The position numbers and the translations under genes are program-made. Source: Elusimicrobiota bacterium (GTDB lineage Bacteria; Elusimicrobiota; Elusimicrobia; UBA1565; UBA9628). Taken from it: a stretch of DNA of 64,000 nt. The notes beneath the pieces were generated by a model. That model ran no database searches and was not told the DNA's origin. It worked only from the letters and a program-made list of their open reading frames with translations. How positions within the stretch are numbered: position 1 is the first letter of the stretch; each line of letters starts with the position of its first letter. Positions 43,351-52,223 of the stretch are shown here, in pieces. The stretch is from contig DAIDHS010000006.1 in NCBI GenBank assembly GCA_027451985.1, positions 1-64,000 on the forward strand, written 5' to 3'.

Positions 43351-44802
43351 ATGATTTCTCCAATTGTCGTCTCCGCTGCGGATGCCGGGAAATTCGCCAA
43401 ACACATGGGATTTTTCGTCTACGAAGACGGAGCGTTTCTCGGTGGCGCAATTGCGGCTGCGGAAAAACGGCGTTTGTGGGAGGCGTCAAAAGAAAGCGGT
43501 TTTAAGGCCGTGATTGGAGAGTGTACCGAAATACCTGAAATGGCGCAGGGGGGGCGAAGAATCGTCCTCGTCGGCCTAGGCAAGAAAAAAGAAGTGTGCG
43601 CCGAGACTCTGCGCCGCGCGGGCGCGGCGCTCTACCGCCATGCCAAGGGCCGATGGGAAAAGCTTTTGATCTCCGCTCCGATCGCGAGCGCCGCTCCAAT
43701 TTTCGAGGGCTTCATGCTGGCTTCCTATGAATTCACGGAGTACAAAAAACCGGAGGCCGCCAGGCTGTCGTCGGCTGGATTTCTGGCCGCGGATGCGCGC
43801 GAAATGGCCGGCCTGCGGAAAATTCTGGATAGGTCCTCAGCCGTCTGCCAGGCCGTGGCTTTCGCTCGGGACTTGGTCAATCGGGGGGCCTCGGACAAAA
43901 CGCCGGAAAAAATGGGTGAAATCGCGTCGACGCTGGCTGGACCGCGCGTTAAAGTTGATGTTTTCGGCCGGGAAAAGGCCGCGGAACTGGGAATGGGTTC
44001 CTTTCTAAGCGTGGCGCGGGGCAGCGACGATGAGCCGGCGTTCGTTCGGCTGGTGTATAAGCCCGCCGGCCGCGTGAAGAAGCGAATCGGGCTGGTCGGC
44101 AAAGGCATTACCTTTGACTCTGGCGGCTTAAGCCTGAAGCCGCCGGCTTCGATGGAAACGATGAAGATGGATATGGCCGGCGCCGCAGCCGTCCTGGCCG
44201 TCTTCAGGGCCCTGCCCGCGCTGGGCCCGAGGCTTGAGGTCCACGGCTTTTGTCCCTTCACCTATAATCTTCCCGGCCCCCGCGCCACCAAGCCCGGCGA
44301 CGTGGTCAAGGCCATGAACGGAAAGACCATCGAAATTTTGAACACCGACGCGGAGGGCCGGTTGGTCTTGGCCGACGCTCTTTGCTTGGCCGCGCAGGAG
44401 AAGCTCGATGCCGTCATCGATATGGCGACCCTGACGGGGGCGGCCGTCACGGCTCTCGGCAGCAAGGTTTCGGCGGTGATGGCCGGAGACAAGATTCTTT
44501 TGGAGCGGCTTTTGCGCGCCTCGCGCGAAAGCGGCGAGATGATGTGGGAACTGCCGCTGGTGAAAGAATACCGGGAGCTCCTTAAGAGCGACGTGGCCGA
44601 TTTGCGCAACATCGGACGCGTGCGAGGAGAAGCCGGGACCATCATCGGAGGACTATTCCTCAAGGAGTTCTCGGGAGACGCCCCGTGGGCGCACCTCGAC
44701 ATTGCTGGTCCGGCGTGGTCGGACAAGGCGTCCTCTTATTTTTCCCAAGGTGGCACCGGTGCCCCGGTGCGCACGATCTTGCGCTATCTGGAGTCTCTAT
44801 GA
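43351..44802 (+). CDS. pepA: Leucyl aminopeptidase (M17, PepA)
   Basis: The 483-residue M17 metallopeptidase has the active-site lysine K251 in [11 protein letters not shown], metal ligand D256, [12 protein letters not shown], and the signature NTDAEGRL at 331-338. The N-terminal macro-like domain (about 1-160) is complete. It trims N-terminal residues from peptides, possibly including those imported by the Dpp system at 32043-39537. The stop overlaps the folE ATG. Confidence 0.96.
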   Translation: MISPIVVSAADAGKFAKHMGFFVYEDGAFLGGAIAAAEKRRLWEASKESGFKAVIGECTEIPEMAQGGRRIVLVGLGKKKEVCAETLRRAGAALYRHAKGRWEKLLISAPIASAAPIFEGFMLASYEFTEYKKPEAARLSSAGFLAADAREMAGLRKILDRSSAVCQAVAFARDLVNRGASDKTPEKMGEIASTLAGPRVKVDVFGREKAAELGMGSFLSVARGSDDEPAFVRLVYKPAGRVKKRIGLVGKGITFDSGGLSLKPPASMETMKMDMAGAAAVLAVFRALPALGPRLEVHGFCPFTYNLPGPRATKPGDVVKAMNGKTIEILNTDAEGRLVLADALCLAAQEKLDAVIDMATLTGAAVTALGSKVSAVMAGDKILLERLLRASRESGEMMWELPLVKEYRELLKSDVADLRNIGRVRGEAGTIIGGLFLKEFSGDAPWAHLDIAGPAWSDKASSYFSQGGTGAPVRTILRYLESL

Positions 44803-45392
44803 CAAAAAGAACGGCGGGCGACGGCGTTGCAGAGAGTGGAGACGGCATCGCGCAAAGCGTGCACCATATCCTCAGGGAATTAGGGGAAAACCCGGGGCGA
44901 GAGGGGCTTCTCAAGACGCCCGCGCGCGTCTCTCGGTCGCTGCGTGAAATGACTTCCGGATACGGCGTGGACGTCGATGCCCTCATCAATAACGCCATGT
45001 TCAAGGAAGAATGCAACGAGATGGTCCTGGTCAAGGACATCACGTTTTATTCGCTGTGCGAGCACCATCTCCTGCCCTTTTTCGGCAAAGCGCACGTGGC
45101 GTATTTGCCCGATAAGCACATCATCGGCCTTTCCAAAATCCCTAAACTCGTGGACGTTTTCGCGCGCAGGCTGCAAGTTCAAGAGCGCATGACCCGGCAG
45201 GTCGCTCAAACTTTGGAGCAGAAACTTAAGCCTCTGGGGGTGGCGGTCGTGCTGGAAGCCAGGCACCTCTGCATGGAGATGCGCGGCGCCGAGAGCCTGC
45301 GCTCGCCGACCTTGACCAGCGCGATGTTGGGGGCCTTCCGAAACGACGCGCGAACGCGAGAGGAATTCCTGAAGCTGATCGTCAAAGCCTAG
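44799..45392 (+). CDS. folE: GTP cyclohydrolase I (FolE)
   Basis: This 197-residue enzyme makes 7,8-dihydroneopterin triphosphate from GTP, the entry to folate, queuosine and biopterin pathways. Zinc ligands are C87 and H90 in [10 protein letters not shown], and C158 in [21 protein letters not shown] is the family N-terminal block. It overlaps pepA by 4 bases. Other pterin genes in the window are queD and a PTR1-like SDR (28520-29655) and folB (62529). Confidence 0.96.
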   Translation: MTKRTAGDGVAESGDGIAQSVHHILRELGENPGREGLLKTPARVSRSLREMTSGYGVDVDALINNAMFKEECNEMVLVKDITFYSLCEHHLLPFFGKAHVAYLPDKHIIGLSKIPKLVDVFARRLQVQERMTRQVAQTLEQKLKPLGVAVVLEARHLCMEMRGAESLRSPTLTSAMLGAFRNDARTREEFLKLIVKA

Positions 45393-45401
45393 CGCAAAGC
45401 G

Positions 45402-46748
45402 CTAGTCGCCGGCCCAGGGATTGAAGCTGCCGCCCTGGATGGGGGCTTCGTCGCAAAGGCGGCGGAAAAGTTTGATGTCCTCTTCGGTGGCGCCTCGCGC
45501 GATGAGTTTCTGCTCGATTTCGTAGACGCCCGCCTCGTACTCGGTCTGCGACCAAGGCCTGCCTTTGTATTGGACCGCGTGCTGCGCTGCGCTTTCAATA
45601 TCCTCGCGGGATAACCCCTGGGGAGCGTCCGCGATGGCGCGCTTTTTGGGGCTCTTGGCGGATGACGCGTTTCCCGCCATGTCCACGGCTTCGGCCGTCC
45701 GCGCGTTGACCGCCACGGCGTGCCCGCGCGAATCGTAGATGTGGTACCAGAAATCGCTTCCGCCGTCGCGGGGATCCAGGCTGAGCAAATAGGAGGCGTT
45801 GAGGCTCAGATCAGGAAAGCGCTTGCGGGCGGCATCGAATGCGGCGCGGGGGGCATAAATGACTTTCTTGGCCAACTCCGTCACGGCGATGGGGCGAGGC
45901 TCCACTGCATGATCCTTCGGGTTGGTGATGAAGGTCGCTACGCGCGCACCCATGCGCTGTCCCGGCTGGGCCCAGGAGCGCGAGAAATCCACGTAGATAA
46001 TTCCAGAGTTTTCTTCCGCTTTGCCCGGCTGGATGTAAAACTCATAGCTGATTTCCCGGGCGTCCATGCTCGAGAAGGTTCCCTTGATGTCTCCTAAATT
46101 GATGTTCCCGGGTTTGACGCCGTAGCGCTCCGCGGTGTGCGCCGCCTCGGCCAGCGCTTGGGCGTAGAATTCCGCGGGGTTGACTGGCATCCAAGGGATG
46201 GAGCCGGCATGGCTTGCGTCGCGGTCGCTTCTGGCCGCCAGGGCTGCGGAAAGATAACCTGCTCCGTCCGCATCTGCCTCTCCCGTCATGATGGATTCGA
46301 TCTGCCGTCCTGCCTCGACGGAGGAATCGGCCGACGAATGCGCGTCGATCGCCGCCCTGAGCGGTTCCTGCAGGCTTTTTGCCATGGCGGAGACCATCTT
46401 CTCCGCAACGTTGCGGGTCGCCTTCGCCGCAGGGGGCTGCGTTTGAAGCGCGGCGGGAGAAGCCGGTAGGGCCGGAATTTCGGGCGCTGGCTGCGCCAAA
46501 TTGTTGAAAAGCGGCATCTGCGTGCTCAGCGTCGCCGGAAGCTCCAGCGAGGACGGCAGCGCCAGTTGGCTCGGAGCCAAAAGGGCGGCCGGCGCGATCG
46601 GCAGCGTGAACGGCATGAAGTCGGGAGAGGCGGCGGGGAAATCGAACTCCAACTGTTCGGGAAGGGCTTCCGCCGCGGCGCGCGAGGAAATTGAAAAGCA
46701 GGCGAAGGCCAGAATCGCGGCGACGGCACTCAATCGTCTCTTATTCAT
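45402..46748 (-). CDS. Secreted protein of unknown function
   Basis: The 448-residue protein has a signal peptide (KRRLSAVAAILAFACFSISSRAAA). A Pro/Ala-rich low-complexity region (about 30-120) is followed by a globular part. That part includes EISYEFYIQPGKAEENSGIIYVDFSR, AVAVNARTAEAVDM and a C-terminal EEDIKLFRRLCDEAP. I recognise no family. The two cysteines in the globular part are far apart. The ATG at 46748 has GGAGG in front and gives a clean signal, so the longer in-frame upstream start is rejected. It is convergent with folE, 9 bases apart. Confidence 0.7.
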   Translation of the reverse strand: MNKRRLSAVAAILAFACFSISSRAAAEALPEQLEFDFPAASPDFMPFTLPIAPAALLAPSQLALPSSLELPATLSTQMPLFNNLAQPAPEIPALPASPAALQTQPPAAKATRNVAEKMVSAMAKSLQEPLRAAIDAHSSADSSVEAGRQIESIMTGEADADGAGYLSAALAARSDRDASHAGSIPWMPVNPAEFYAQALAEAAHTAERYGVKPGNINLGDIKGTFSSMDAREISYEFYIQPGKAEENSGIIYVDFSRSWAQPGQRMGARVATFITNPKDHAVEPRPIAVTELAKKVIYAPRAAFDAARKRFPDLSLNASYLLSLDPRDGGSDFWYHIYDSRGHAVAVNARTAEAVDMAGNASSAKSPKKRAIADAPQGLSREDIESAAQHAVQYKGRPWSQTEYEAGVYEIEQKLIARGATEEDIKLFRRLCDEAPIQGGSFNPWAGD

Positions 46749-46770
46749 TCTAAACAACCTCCGGTGACTT

Positions 46771-46776
46771 ATTTTA
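46771..46776 (-). promoter_or_regulatory. Possible -10 of the secreted-protein gene
   Basis: TAAAAT on the minus strand, 22 bases before the start at 46748 and upstream of the GGAGG ribosome-binding site. ATGAAT lies 17 bases further upstream and is a poor -35. Confidence 0.3.
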
Positions 46777-46880
46777 GTGATGCTCGAGAGGCGATTCATG
46801 GGCCTTCTGGGGAAAACAGGAGGCAGTCTTTGGGCCCAGAACGCGAAGGGGGACGAAGAAGCTGCGAGGGGCTGGGCGGT

Positions 46881-46910
46881 TTGACTCCCGCTCGCGCCGA
46901 ATGATATTCT
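46881..46910 (+). promoter_or_regulatory. Putative promoter of the aldehyde dehydrogenase/paa-like operon
   Basis: TTGACT (46881-46886), 18-base spacer, TATTCT (46905-46910). The following start codon at 46940 has a GGAGG ribosome-binding site. Nothing further was recognised between this and the divergent gene at 46748. Confidence 0.5.
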
Positions 46911-46939
46911 GAAGTCATCTTTCTCCTCGGAGGTTGACC

Positions 46940-48448
46940 ATGAGCCCCGTTGCCGCGCCGTCAGCGATTTGCCCGGATCTACAGTCTTTTTTGGCCAATA
47001 AAGCACATCTTCTGCTTGTCGATGGGCAGAGAAAAGAAGCCTCAAACGGCAAGATCTTCGAGACCTTCAACCCCGCGACTGGCGAGACTATCGCCCGCGT
47101 GGCCGAGGCGACGGCCCAGGACGTCGACGCCGCGGTCAAATCCGCGCGCAAAGCGCTCGAAGGCCCGTGGAGCAAGTTGAGCCCCGCTGAGCGCGAAAGG
47201 CTGCTCAACAAGCTTGCGGATCTCGTGGAAGCTCACGCGGAGGAATTGGCCCAGCTTGAAACCCTGAACAACGGCAAAACCATCCGCGAGAGCAAAAACG
47301 GCGACTTGCCGCTGGCCGTTTCCCTGCTGCGCTATTTCGCGGGCTGGCCGACCAAGATTCACGGCGAGACGATCCCCGTCAGCGTCCCTTATTATCCCGG
47401 CGCCAAATTTCTGCACTACACCGTGCGCGAGCCCATCGGGGTAGTGGGCGCCATCATTCCCTGGAACTTTCCGCTTCTGATGGCGGTGGAGCGTCTGGCT
47501 CCGGTCTTGGCCTGCGGCAACGCCCTGGTCTTGAAGCCCGCCGAACAAACGCCGCTCTCGGCTTTGCGCTTGGGCGAACTGGCGCTTGAAGCGGGCATCC
47601 CGCCGGGCGTGGTCAACGTCGTGCCGGGAGACGGCCCCAGTGCGGGCGCGGCCTTGGCCGCGCATCCGGACGTCGATAAAATCACCTTTACCGGTTCCAC
47701 CGAGGTCGGGCGCGAAATCGTCAAAGCTTCGGCGGGAAATCTCAAGAAGCTGTCCTTGGAATTGGGCGGCAAGTCTCCTAACATCGTCTTTGCTGATGCG
47801 GACCTGGATGCCGCGGCCAAGGGCATGTTCATGGGAATTTTCTACAACCAAGGCCAGTGCTGCTCGGCCGGATCGCGCGTGTTCGTGGAGAAATCGAAGT
47901 TCGACGATCTTGTCGGCGCCTTGGTCGAACGCGCCAAGACCGTGCGCCAGGGGCCGGGACTCGATCCCAAGACTCAGATGGGGCCGCTGGTCTCCAAAGA
48001 GCAGAAAGAACGAGTGCTGGGTTACGTCGCGGCGGGGAAAAAAGAAGGCGCCAAGCTCCTCTGCGGCGGCGAGGAACTTCCCGGCGGCGGCTATTTCGTT
48101 AAACCTACGGTTTTCTCGGATGTGAGAGACTCCATGAAGATCGCGCGCGAGGAGATTTTCGGCCCAGTCCTGACCGTCATGCCCTTTGAGAGCGCGGACG
48201 AGGTCGTCACGCGGGCCAACTCGACCGACTACGGCTTAGTGGCGGGCGTCTGGACCAAGGACGTCAAGAAGGCGCACATGATGGCGCAGAGCTTGAAGGC
48301 CGGAACCGTCTGGATCAACTGCTACCACTTCGTCGACGCGGCCGCTCCCTGGGGCGGCTACAAGCAAAGCGGCTACGGGCGAGAAAAGAGCCAATACGCC
48401 GTCGATCTCTACACGCAGCTCAAAAGCGTGTGGGTGGACCTAAACTAG
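46940..48448 (+). CDS. Aldehyde dehydrogenase (ALDH class 1/2 type)
   Basis: The 502-residue NAD(P)+-dependent enzyme has PWNFPLLMAVERLAPVLACG near 174, FTGSTEVGREI near 253, catalytic E274 in ELGGKSPN and catalytic C308 in NQGQCC. It resembles phenylacetaldehyde/betaine-aldehyde dehydrogenases, not the PaaZ ring-opening type. As first gene of the paa-like operon it could make an aryl- or acyl-acetic acid from the aldehyde. The ATG at 46940 has GGAGGT in front. paaF-like follows after 14 bases. Confidence 0.95.
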   Translation: MSPVAAPSAICPDLQSFLANKAHLLLVDGQRKEASNGKIFETFNPATGETIARVAEATAQDVDAAVKSARKALEGPWSKLSPAERERLLNKLADLVEAHAEELAQLETLNNGKTIRESKNGDLPLAVSLLRYFAGWPTKIHGETIPVSVPYYPGAKFLHYTVREPIGVVGAIIPWNFPLLMAVERLAPVLACGNALVLKPAEQTPLSALRLGELALEAGIPPGVVNVVPGDGPSAGAALAAHPDVDKITFTGSTEVGREIVKASAGNLKKLSLELGGKSPNIVFADADLDAAAKGMFMGIFYNQGQCCSAGSRVFVEKSKFDDLVGALVERAKTVRQGPGLDPKTQMGPLVSKEQKERVLGYVAAGKKEGAKLLCGGEELPGGGYFVKPTVFSDVRDSMKIAREEIFGPVLTVMPFESADEVVTRANSTDYGLVAGVWTKDVKKAHMMAQSLKAGTVWINCYHFVDAAAPWGGYKQSGYGREKSQYAVDLYTQLKSVWVDLN

Positions 48449-48462
48449 CCGGCGGAGCCCCG

Positions 48463-49248
48463 ATGACAAGTCAAAGCGCCGTGGAGCCGATCTTGACTCA
48501 AAAGGATGGCGGCGTGGCCGTCTTGACGCTCAACCGTCCGGAGGCCTTAAACGCCTTGAACCATCCGCTCATGGATCGGCTTGAGGCCGCGCTGAAGAGT
48601 TTTGCCAAGGATGACTCCGTGCGCTGTCTTATTCTTACCGGCGGTCCCAAGGTTTTCGCGGCCGGCGCGGACATCAAGGAGATGGAGAACGCCGCGGCCA
48701 AAGACATGGCGGCGGATCCGCATCTCTCGCGTTGGGACATGCTCGGAAAATTCCCGAAGCCCGTCATCGCCGCGGTGGCCGGGTACGCTTTGGGCGGCGG
48801 CTGCGAGCTGGCGCTGGCCTGCGATCTCATCATCGCCTCGGAAACGGCCGTTTTCGGCCAGCCGGAGATTCTCATCGGCGTCATTCCTGGCGCGGGCGGC
48901 ACGGTGCGTCTGGCCGAGCGGCTCGGCAAGGCGCGGGCGATGGAATTGATCCTGACGGGACGGCGCGTCAACGCCAAGGAAGCGCTGGCCTTGGGCTTGG
49001 TCAACCGCGTTGTGCCGCCCGAGGGTCTGTTGGAGGAGGCGATGGCTCTGGCGCAAAATGTCGCCTCGATGCCGCCCTTGGCGGCCCGCGCGGCCAAGGC
49101 GTCTCTGCTGCACGCGCTCAACGCGGGCCAGAACGACGCGCTGGCGTTCGAGCGGCGGCTCTTCTATGATTTGTTCGACACGCAGGACCAGAAAGAGGGA
49201 ATGAAGGCGTTCGTGGAGAAGCGCAAGCCCCGCTGGACGGGGAAGTAA
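48463..49248 (+). CDS. Enoyl-CoA hydratase, PaaF-like
   Basis: This 261-residue crotonase-fold protein has the oxyanion loop AAGADIKEM and both catalytic glutamates: GGGCELALACD (first Glu) and GQPEILIGVIPGAGGT (second). It is therefore a true hydratase. The sequence around GYALGGGCELAL and the KEGMKAFVEKRKP tail closely follow E. coli PaaF. It hydrates the double bond of an unsaturated acyl-CoA; in a phenylacetate route this would be dehydroadipyl-CoA. There is no strong ribosome-binding site. Confidence 0.9.
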   Translation: MTSQSAVEPILTQKDGGVAVLTLNRPEALNALNHPLMDRLEAALKSFAKDDSVRCLILTGGPKVFAAGADIKEMENAAAKDMAADPHLSRWDMLGKFPKPVIAAVAGYALGGGCELALACDLIIASETAVFGQPEILIGVIPGAGGTVRLAERLGKARAMELILTGRRVNAKEALALGLVNRVVPPEGLLEEAMALAQNVASMPPLAARAAKASLLHALNAGQNDALAFERRLFYDLFDTQDQKEGMKAFVEKRKPRWTGK

Positions 49249-49264
49249 GCGCGGGGAATATCCG

Positions 49265-50071
49265 ATGAGCGAAAAGACCGCTATTGCCGAAGAGCTTTTA
49301 GTCGAGGAATCGAACGGCGTCATGACGCTGACCTTGAATCGCCCGGAGGTTCTCAACTCCTTGACGCACGGGATGATGAAGGGGATGATGGACGCTCTCA
49401 AAAAGGCGGAAAAAGACAAAAACATCCGCTGCGTGATTTTGACCGCGGCGGGGCGGGCCTTCTGCGCCGGCGCGGACTTGGCGGACTTGAAAAAGCGGCA
49501 AGCCGAGAAACCGTTATCCTTCGGCGAGGAGCTCCGTCGTCACTTTAATCCTCTCATCCTGCAGATCCGGCGCATGGAAAAGCCCGTTATCGGCGCGGCC
49601 AATGGTTTGGCCGCCGGCGCCGGCGCGAGCCTGATTTTGTCTACGGACATCAAAGTGGCCGCGCAGGAGGCCAAGTTCATCAGCGCGTTCGTACGCGTCG
49701 GCCTGGCGCCGGACTCGGGCATCACCTATTTCATGCCGCGCTTTCTTGGGCTTTCTCTGGCCCTGGAACATGCGTGGACGGCCAAGCCCATCACCGCTGA
49801 GGAAGCCTTGCGTTTCGGCTGGGTCAACCGCGTGGTCTCTCAAGCCGAGGTCGTGGTGGCCGCGAAAGAGATGGCTGCCGAGCTTTTAAAGGCGCCTCCG
49901 CGGGCCGTGGCGCTGACCAAACGGGCGATGAACCGTTCGCTTGAGAACGACCTCGAGAGCCAGATGGAATACGAGGCCCAGCTTCAGGAGATTTTAGGAA
50001 AGACCAAGGATCATCAGGAGGGCGTCGCCGCGTTTCTGGAGAAGCGGGCGCCGCAGTGGAGGGGGGAATAA
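49265..50071 (+). CDS. Enoyl-CoA isomerase, PaaG-like
   Basis: The 268-residue crotonase-fold protein has AFCAGADLADL. The first catalytic Glu is replaced by Ala (GAGASLILSTD), but the Asp in VGLAPDSG, the catalytic residue of PaaG, is kept. PaaG isomerises ring-epoxide phenylacetyl-CoA to the oxepin form. The tail HQEGVAAFLEKRAPQW also matches PaaG. It is a paralogue of the PaaF-like gene with a different active site. It is coupled to the next gene (TAATG overlap). Confidence 0.88.
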   Translation: MSEKTAIAEELLVEESNGVMTLTLNRPEVLNSLTHGMMKGMMDALKKAEKDKNIRCVILTAAGRAFCAGADLADLKKRQAEKPLSFGEELRRHFNPLILQIRRMEKPVIGAANGLAAGAGASLILSTDIKVAAQEAKFISAFVRVGLAPDSGITYFMPRFLGLSLALEHAWTAKPITAEEALRFGWVNRVVSQAEVVVAAKEMAAELLKAPPRAVALTKRAMNRSLENDLESQMEYEAQLQEILGKTKDHQEGVAAFLEKRAPQWRGE

Positions 50072-50898
50072 TGGCGACCGAAAGCGCGCGCGTCAAGGAA
50101 GAAAAACTGGCGGAAAAACTGGCCAAGGGCGGCAAGGTGGAAACCTTGGAGGAGATGACGGACGAGTACCGCGAACACCTGACCCACCTTATGATGATGC
50201 AGGCCGATTCCGAGTTGGCCGGCGCCTTCGGCTACGTTCCCTGGATCGCCAAGTCTCCGGACATCAAGGAGACGCTTCAGGTCGCGCAGATCGTCAAGGA
50301 TGAGGTGCGCCACGCGCGCGTGATGTACCGGCTCTTGGAGGGCATGGGCGTCGATGTCGATGAGTACTATAAGAAGCACAACTTCAACCTCAGAGTGGAG
50401 TCTTCCGACATCGGCACCGAGCGCGTGGCTGACGACAAACGGGTCAACATCTTCTACTATCCCATCGAGACCTGGTACGACTTCATCATGTTCAACTTCT
50501 GCATGGACCGCGGCGCCGGGCACCAGCTGGAGGATTCCCTGCACTGCTCTTACAAGCCTTGGTGCGACGCCATGGATGGCATCTTCAAAGAAGAGGCCAT
50601 GCATATGGCGCACGGCGACCAATGGACCAAGAAGCTTTCCGAAAACGCCAAGACCCACGGCGAGCTGCAGACCGCGCTGGACAAGTGGTATCCGCGGACC
50701 ATGAATATCTTCGGGCGCGCCAACTCGCCCAAGAACAAGATATACCGCAAGCTGGGCCTCAAGTCGCGCGACAACGACGAGGTTCGCCAGGCTTTCGCCA
50801 AGGAAGTCGCGCAGAAGTGCTCCGAGTTCGGCTTGGGCGTTCCCAAATGGACGCCCGAAGAGAAGAAGATGACGGAGGAGCCGTTCATCCCCGGCTGA
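50071..50898 (+). CDS. Diiron oxygenase subunit, PaaA-like (phenylacetyl-CoA epoxidase family)
   Basis: This 275-residue ferritin-like protein of the phenylacetic-acid catabolic family (PF05138) has a predicted carboxylate-bridged diiron site: E48 (DSEL), E78/H81 (DEVRH), D146 or E154 (MDRG/QLED), and E175/H178 (EEAMH). The MYRLLE motif and TDEYREHL start match PaaA. E. coli PaaA works only with PaaC, PaaB and the PaaE reductase (PaaD for maturation), none of which is here. The ATG at 50071 with GGGGGG in front was chosen over a GTG at 50056. Whether it is active alone is unknown. Confidence 0.82.
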   Translation: MATESARVKEEKLAEKLAKGGKVETLEEMTDEYREHLTHLMMMQADSELAGAFGYVPWIAKSPDIKETLQVAQIVKDEVRHARVMYRLLEGMGVDVDEYYKKHNFNLRVESSDIGTERVADDKRVNIFYYPIETWYDFIMFNFCMDRGAGHQLEDSLHCSYKPWCDAMDGIFKEEAMHMAHGDQWTKKLSENAKTHGELQTALDKWYPRTMNIFGRANSPKNKIYRKLGLKSRDNDEVRQAFAKEVAQKCSEFGLGVPKWTPEEKKMTEEPFIPG

Positions 50899-50907
50899 GT
50901 TGCAGGC

Positions 50908-51981
50908 GTGGTTCAAAAAATTGGCGTTGTCGGTGCAGGGACGATGGGCGCGGGCATCGCGCAGATCTGCCTCCAAAAAGGCTTCCCCGTCCTCATTTTT
51001 GACAGCTCTCCGGACGCTCTGTGCGCGGCGTCGGGACGAATCAAGAAAGGCCTTGATGCGGCCGTGGCTCGGGGGAAAATAGCCGCCGAACAAGCTTCGG
51101 AGGCGCTGGCGCGCATCGTCTATGGCAAAAAACTGGAAGATTTGGGCGATTGCGATTTTCTCATCGAAGCCGCAAATGAAAACATCGAAGTAAAGCGGGT
51201 CATTATTGAAACCTTGTCCCGCATCTGTCGAACGGCTATTATCGCAACCAACACCTCGTCCCTTCCAATCGCCAAACTCTCCGAGTTTTGCGCCGCGCCC
51301 GAGCGCTTTTTGGGCGTTCATTTCTTCAATCCGCCGGTCGCCATGAAGCTCGTTGAAATGATCAACGGGCCGAAAACTTCCGAGGAGACGCGATTGGCCT
51401 CCTGGACTTTCGTGGAAAAAGGCCTTAGCCGCGTGCCCGTTTCGGCCAAGGACACGCCGGGCTTCATCGTCAATCGTGTGATGCGGCCTTATTACCTGGA
51501 ATGCCAGAGGGCGGCGCTGGCGGGTTGCAGCATTTCTGCCCTGGACGGAGCGGCCAAACAGGCGGGATCGCCGCTTGGCCCCTTCGAACTTATGGATTTG
51601 ATCGGCCTCGATGTGAATTTATCCATCACCAAGGTCATTTACGAGGCATGCGGAAAACCCGAGCGTTTTAAACCGGTTTCCGTGCAGGAGAAGCTGGTGG
51701 CCTCCGGCGCTCTGGGGCGCAAGGCTGGGCGCGGCTTCTACTTATATAAGGAAGGCAAGACGGCCGGGGAAAATCCGGCCGCGGCTGCGTTTTTCACGAC
51801 GGGCGCAGGCTTAACCCCCGAAGCCGGCTGGGAGCGGGTCATCGGTTCGGTCATCGCCGAGGCCGAACGCGCCTTCGCCGAGGGAGTGGCTTCCAAAGCG
51901 GACATCGACACGGCAGTGAAACTGGCTATGAATTTCCCAAAGGGGCCTTTTGAATGGCGGCAAAAAAGCGCGGCAAAGTAG
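50908..51981 (+). CDS. 3-hydroxyacyl-CoA dehydrogenase, PaaH-like
   Basis: The 357-residue NAD-dependent enzyme has a Rossmann start GVVGAGTMGAGIAQ (residues 6-19) and catalytic His in VHFFNPP, with SAKDTPGFIVNRV following. It is longer than the 280-residue form: a second 3HCDH C-terminal copy (about 285-350) is appended, as in PaaH. It oxidises a 3-hydroxyacyl-CoA, probably after the PaaF-like hydratase. The start is a GTG with no strong ribosome-binding site, 9 bases after the PaaA-like gene. It overlaps the next small gene by 28 bases. Confidence 0.92.
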   Translation: MVQKIGVVGAGTMGAGIAQICLQKGFPVLIFDSSPDALCAASGRIKKGLDAAVARGKIAAEQASEALARIVYGKKLEDLGDCDFLIEAANENIEVKRVIIETLSRICRTAIIATNTSSLPIAKLSEFCAAPERFLGVHFFNPPVAMKLVEMINGPKTSEETRLASWTFVEKGLSRVPVSAKDTPGFIVNRVMRPYYLECQRAALAGCSISALDGAAKQAGSPLGPFELMDLIGLDVNLSITKVIYEACGKPERFKPVSVQEKLVASGALGRKAGRGFYLYKEGKTAGENPAAAAFFTTGAGLTPEAGWERVIGSVIAEAERAFAEGVASKADIDTAVKLAMNFPKGPFEWRQKSAAK

Positions 51982-52223
51982 GCCTGAAGGCGCGCTTGCC
52001 GCGGCGCGGAAGACATCGGCGGAACGATTTAGACGCCAAAACTTTAGGCGAACTTCTATGCCGGAATCCCGGGGTTATCCGCGTGCTGGATAAATACGGG
52101 ATTAATTTTTGCGCGTCCTGCTACCTGACCCTTTTCTCGCCCATTGAGGATGTGCCCGGATTCCACGCGGTCACGGACAAAAAAAAGTTCCTGGCCGACC
52201 TGTGCCGCGCAGCCTCTGAATAA
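51954..52223 (+). CDS. Small CxxC protein, DUF1858-like
   Basis: The 89-residue protein has a basic N-terminus (KKRGKVGLKARLPRRGRHRR) followed by a DUF1858-like domain: LGELLCRNPGVIRVLDKYGINFCASC and ending DKKKFLADL. The CxxC (C-A-S-C) and a preceding Cys could bind a metal or form a redox disulfide. DUF1858 proteins are often near hybrid-cluster or redox enzymes. It overlaps paaH by 28 bases, so a role with the diiron protein is possible, as an inference. Its stop codon abuts the convergent CoA-binding gene exactly. Confidence 0.7.
   Translation: MAAKKRGKVGLKARLPRRGRHRRNDLDAKTLGELLCRNPGVIRVLDKYGINFCASCYLTLFSPIEDVPGFHAVTDKKKFLADLCRAASE

Noticed and set aside
48547..49425. 292-residue minus-strand open frame
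   Set aside because: It is antisense to the PaaF-like gene and the start of the PaaG-like gene, both with intact catalytic motifs; its translation is not protein-like.
50014..51321. 435-residue open frame on the minus strand
   Set aside because: It lies antisense to the PaaA-like and PaaH-like genes, whose family motifs are clear. The antisense translation has no recognisable domain, and long antisense frames are expected in GC-rich coding DNA.
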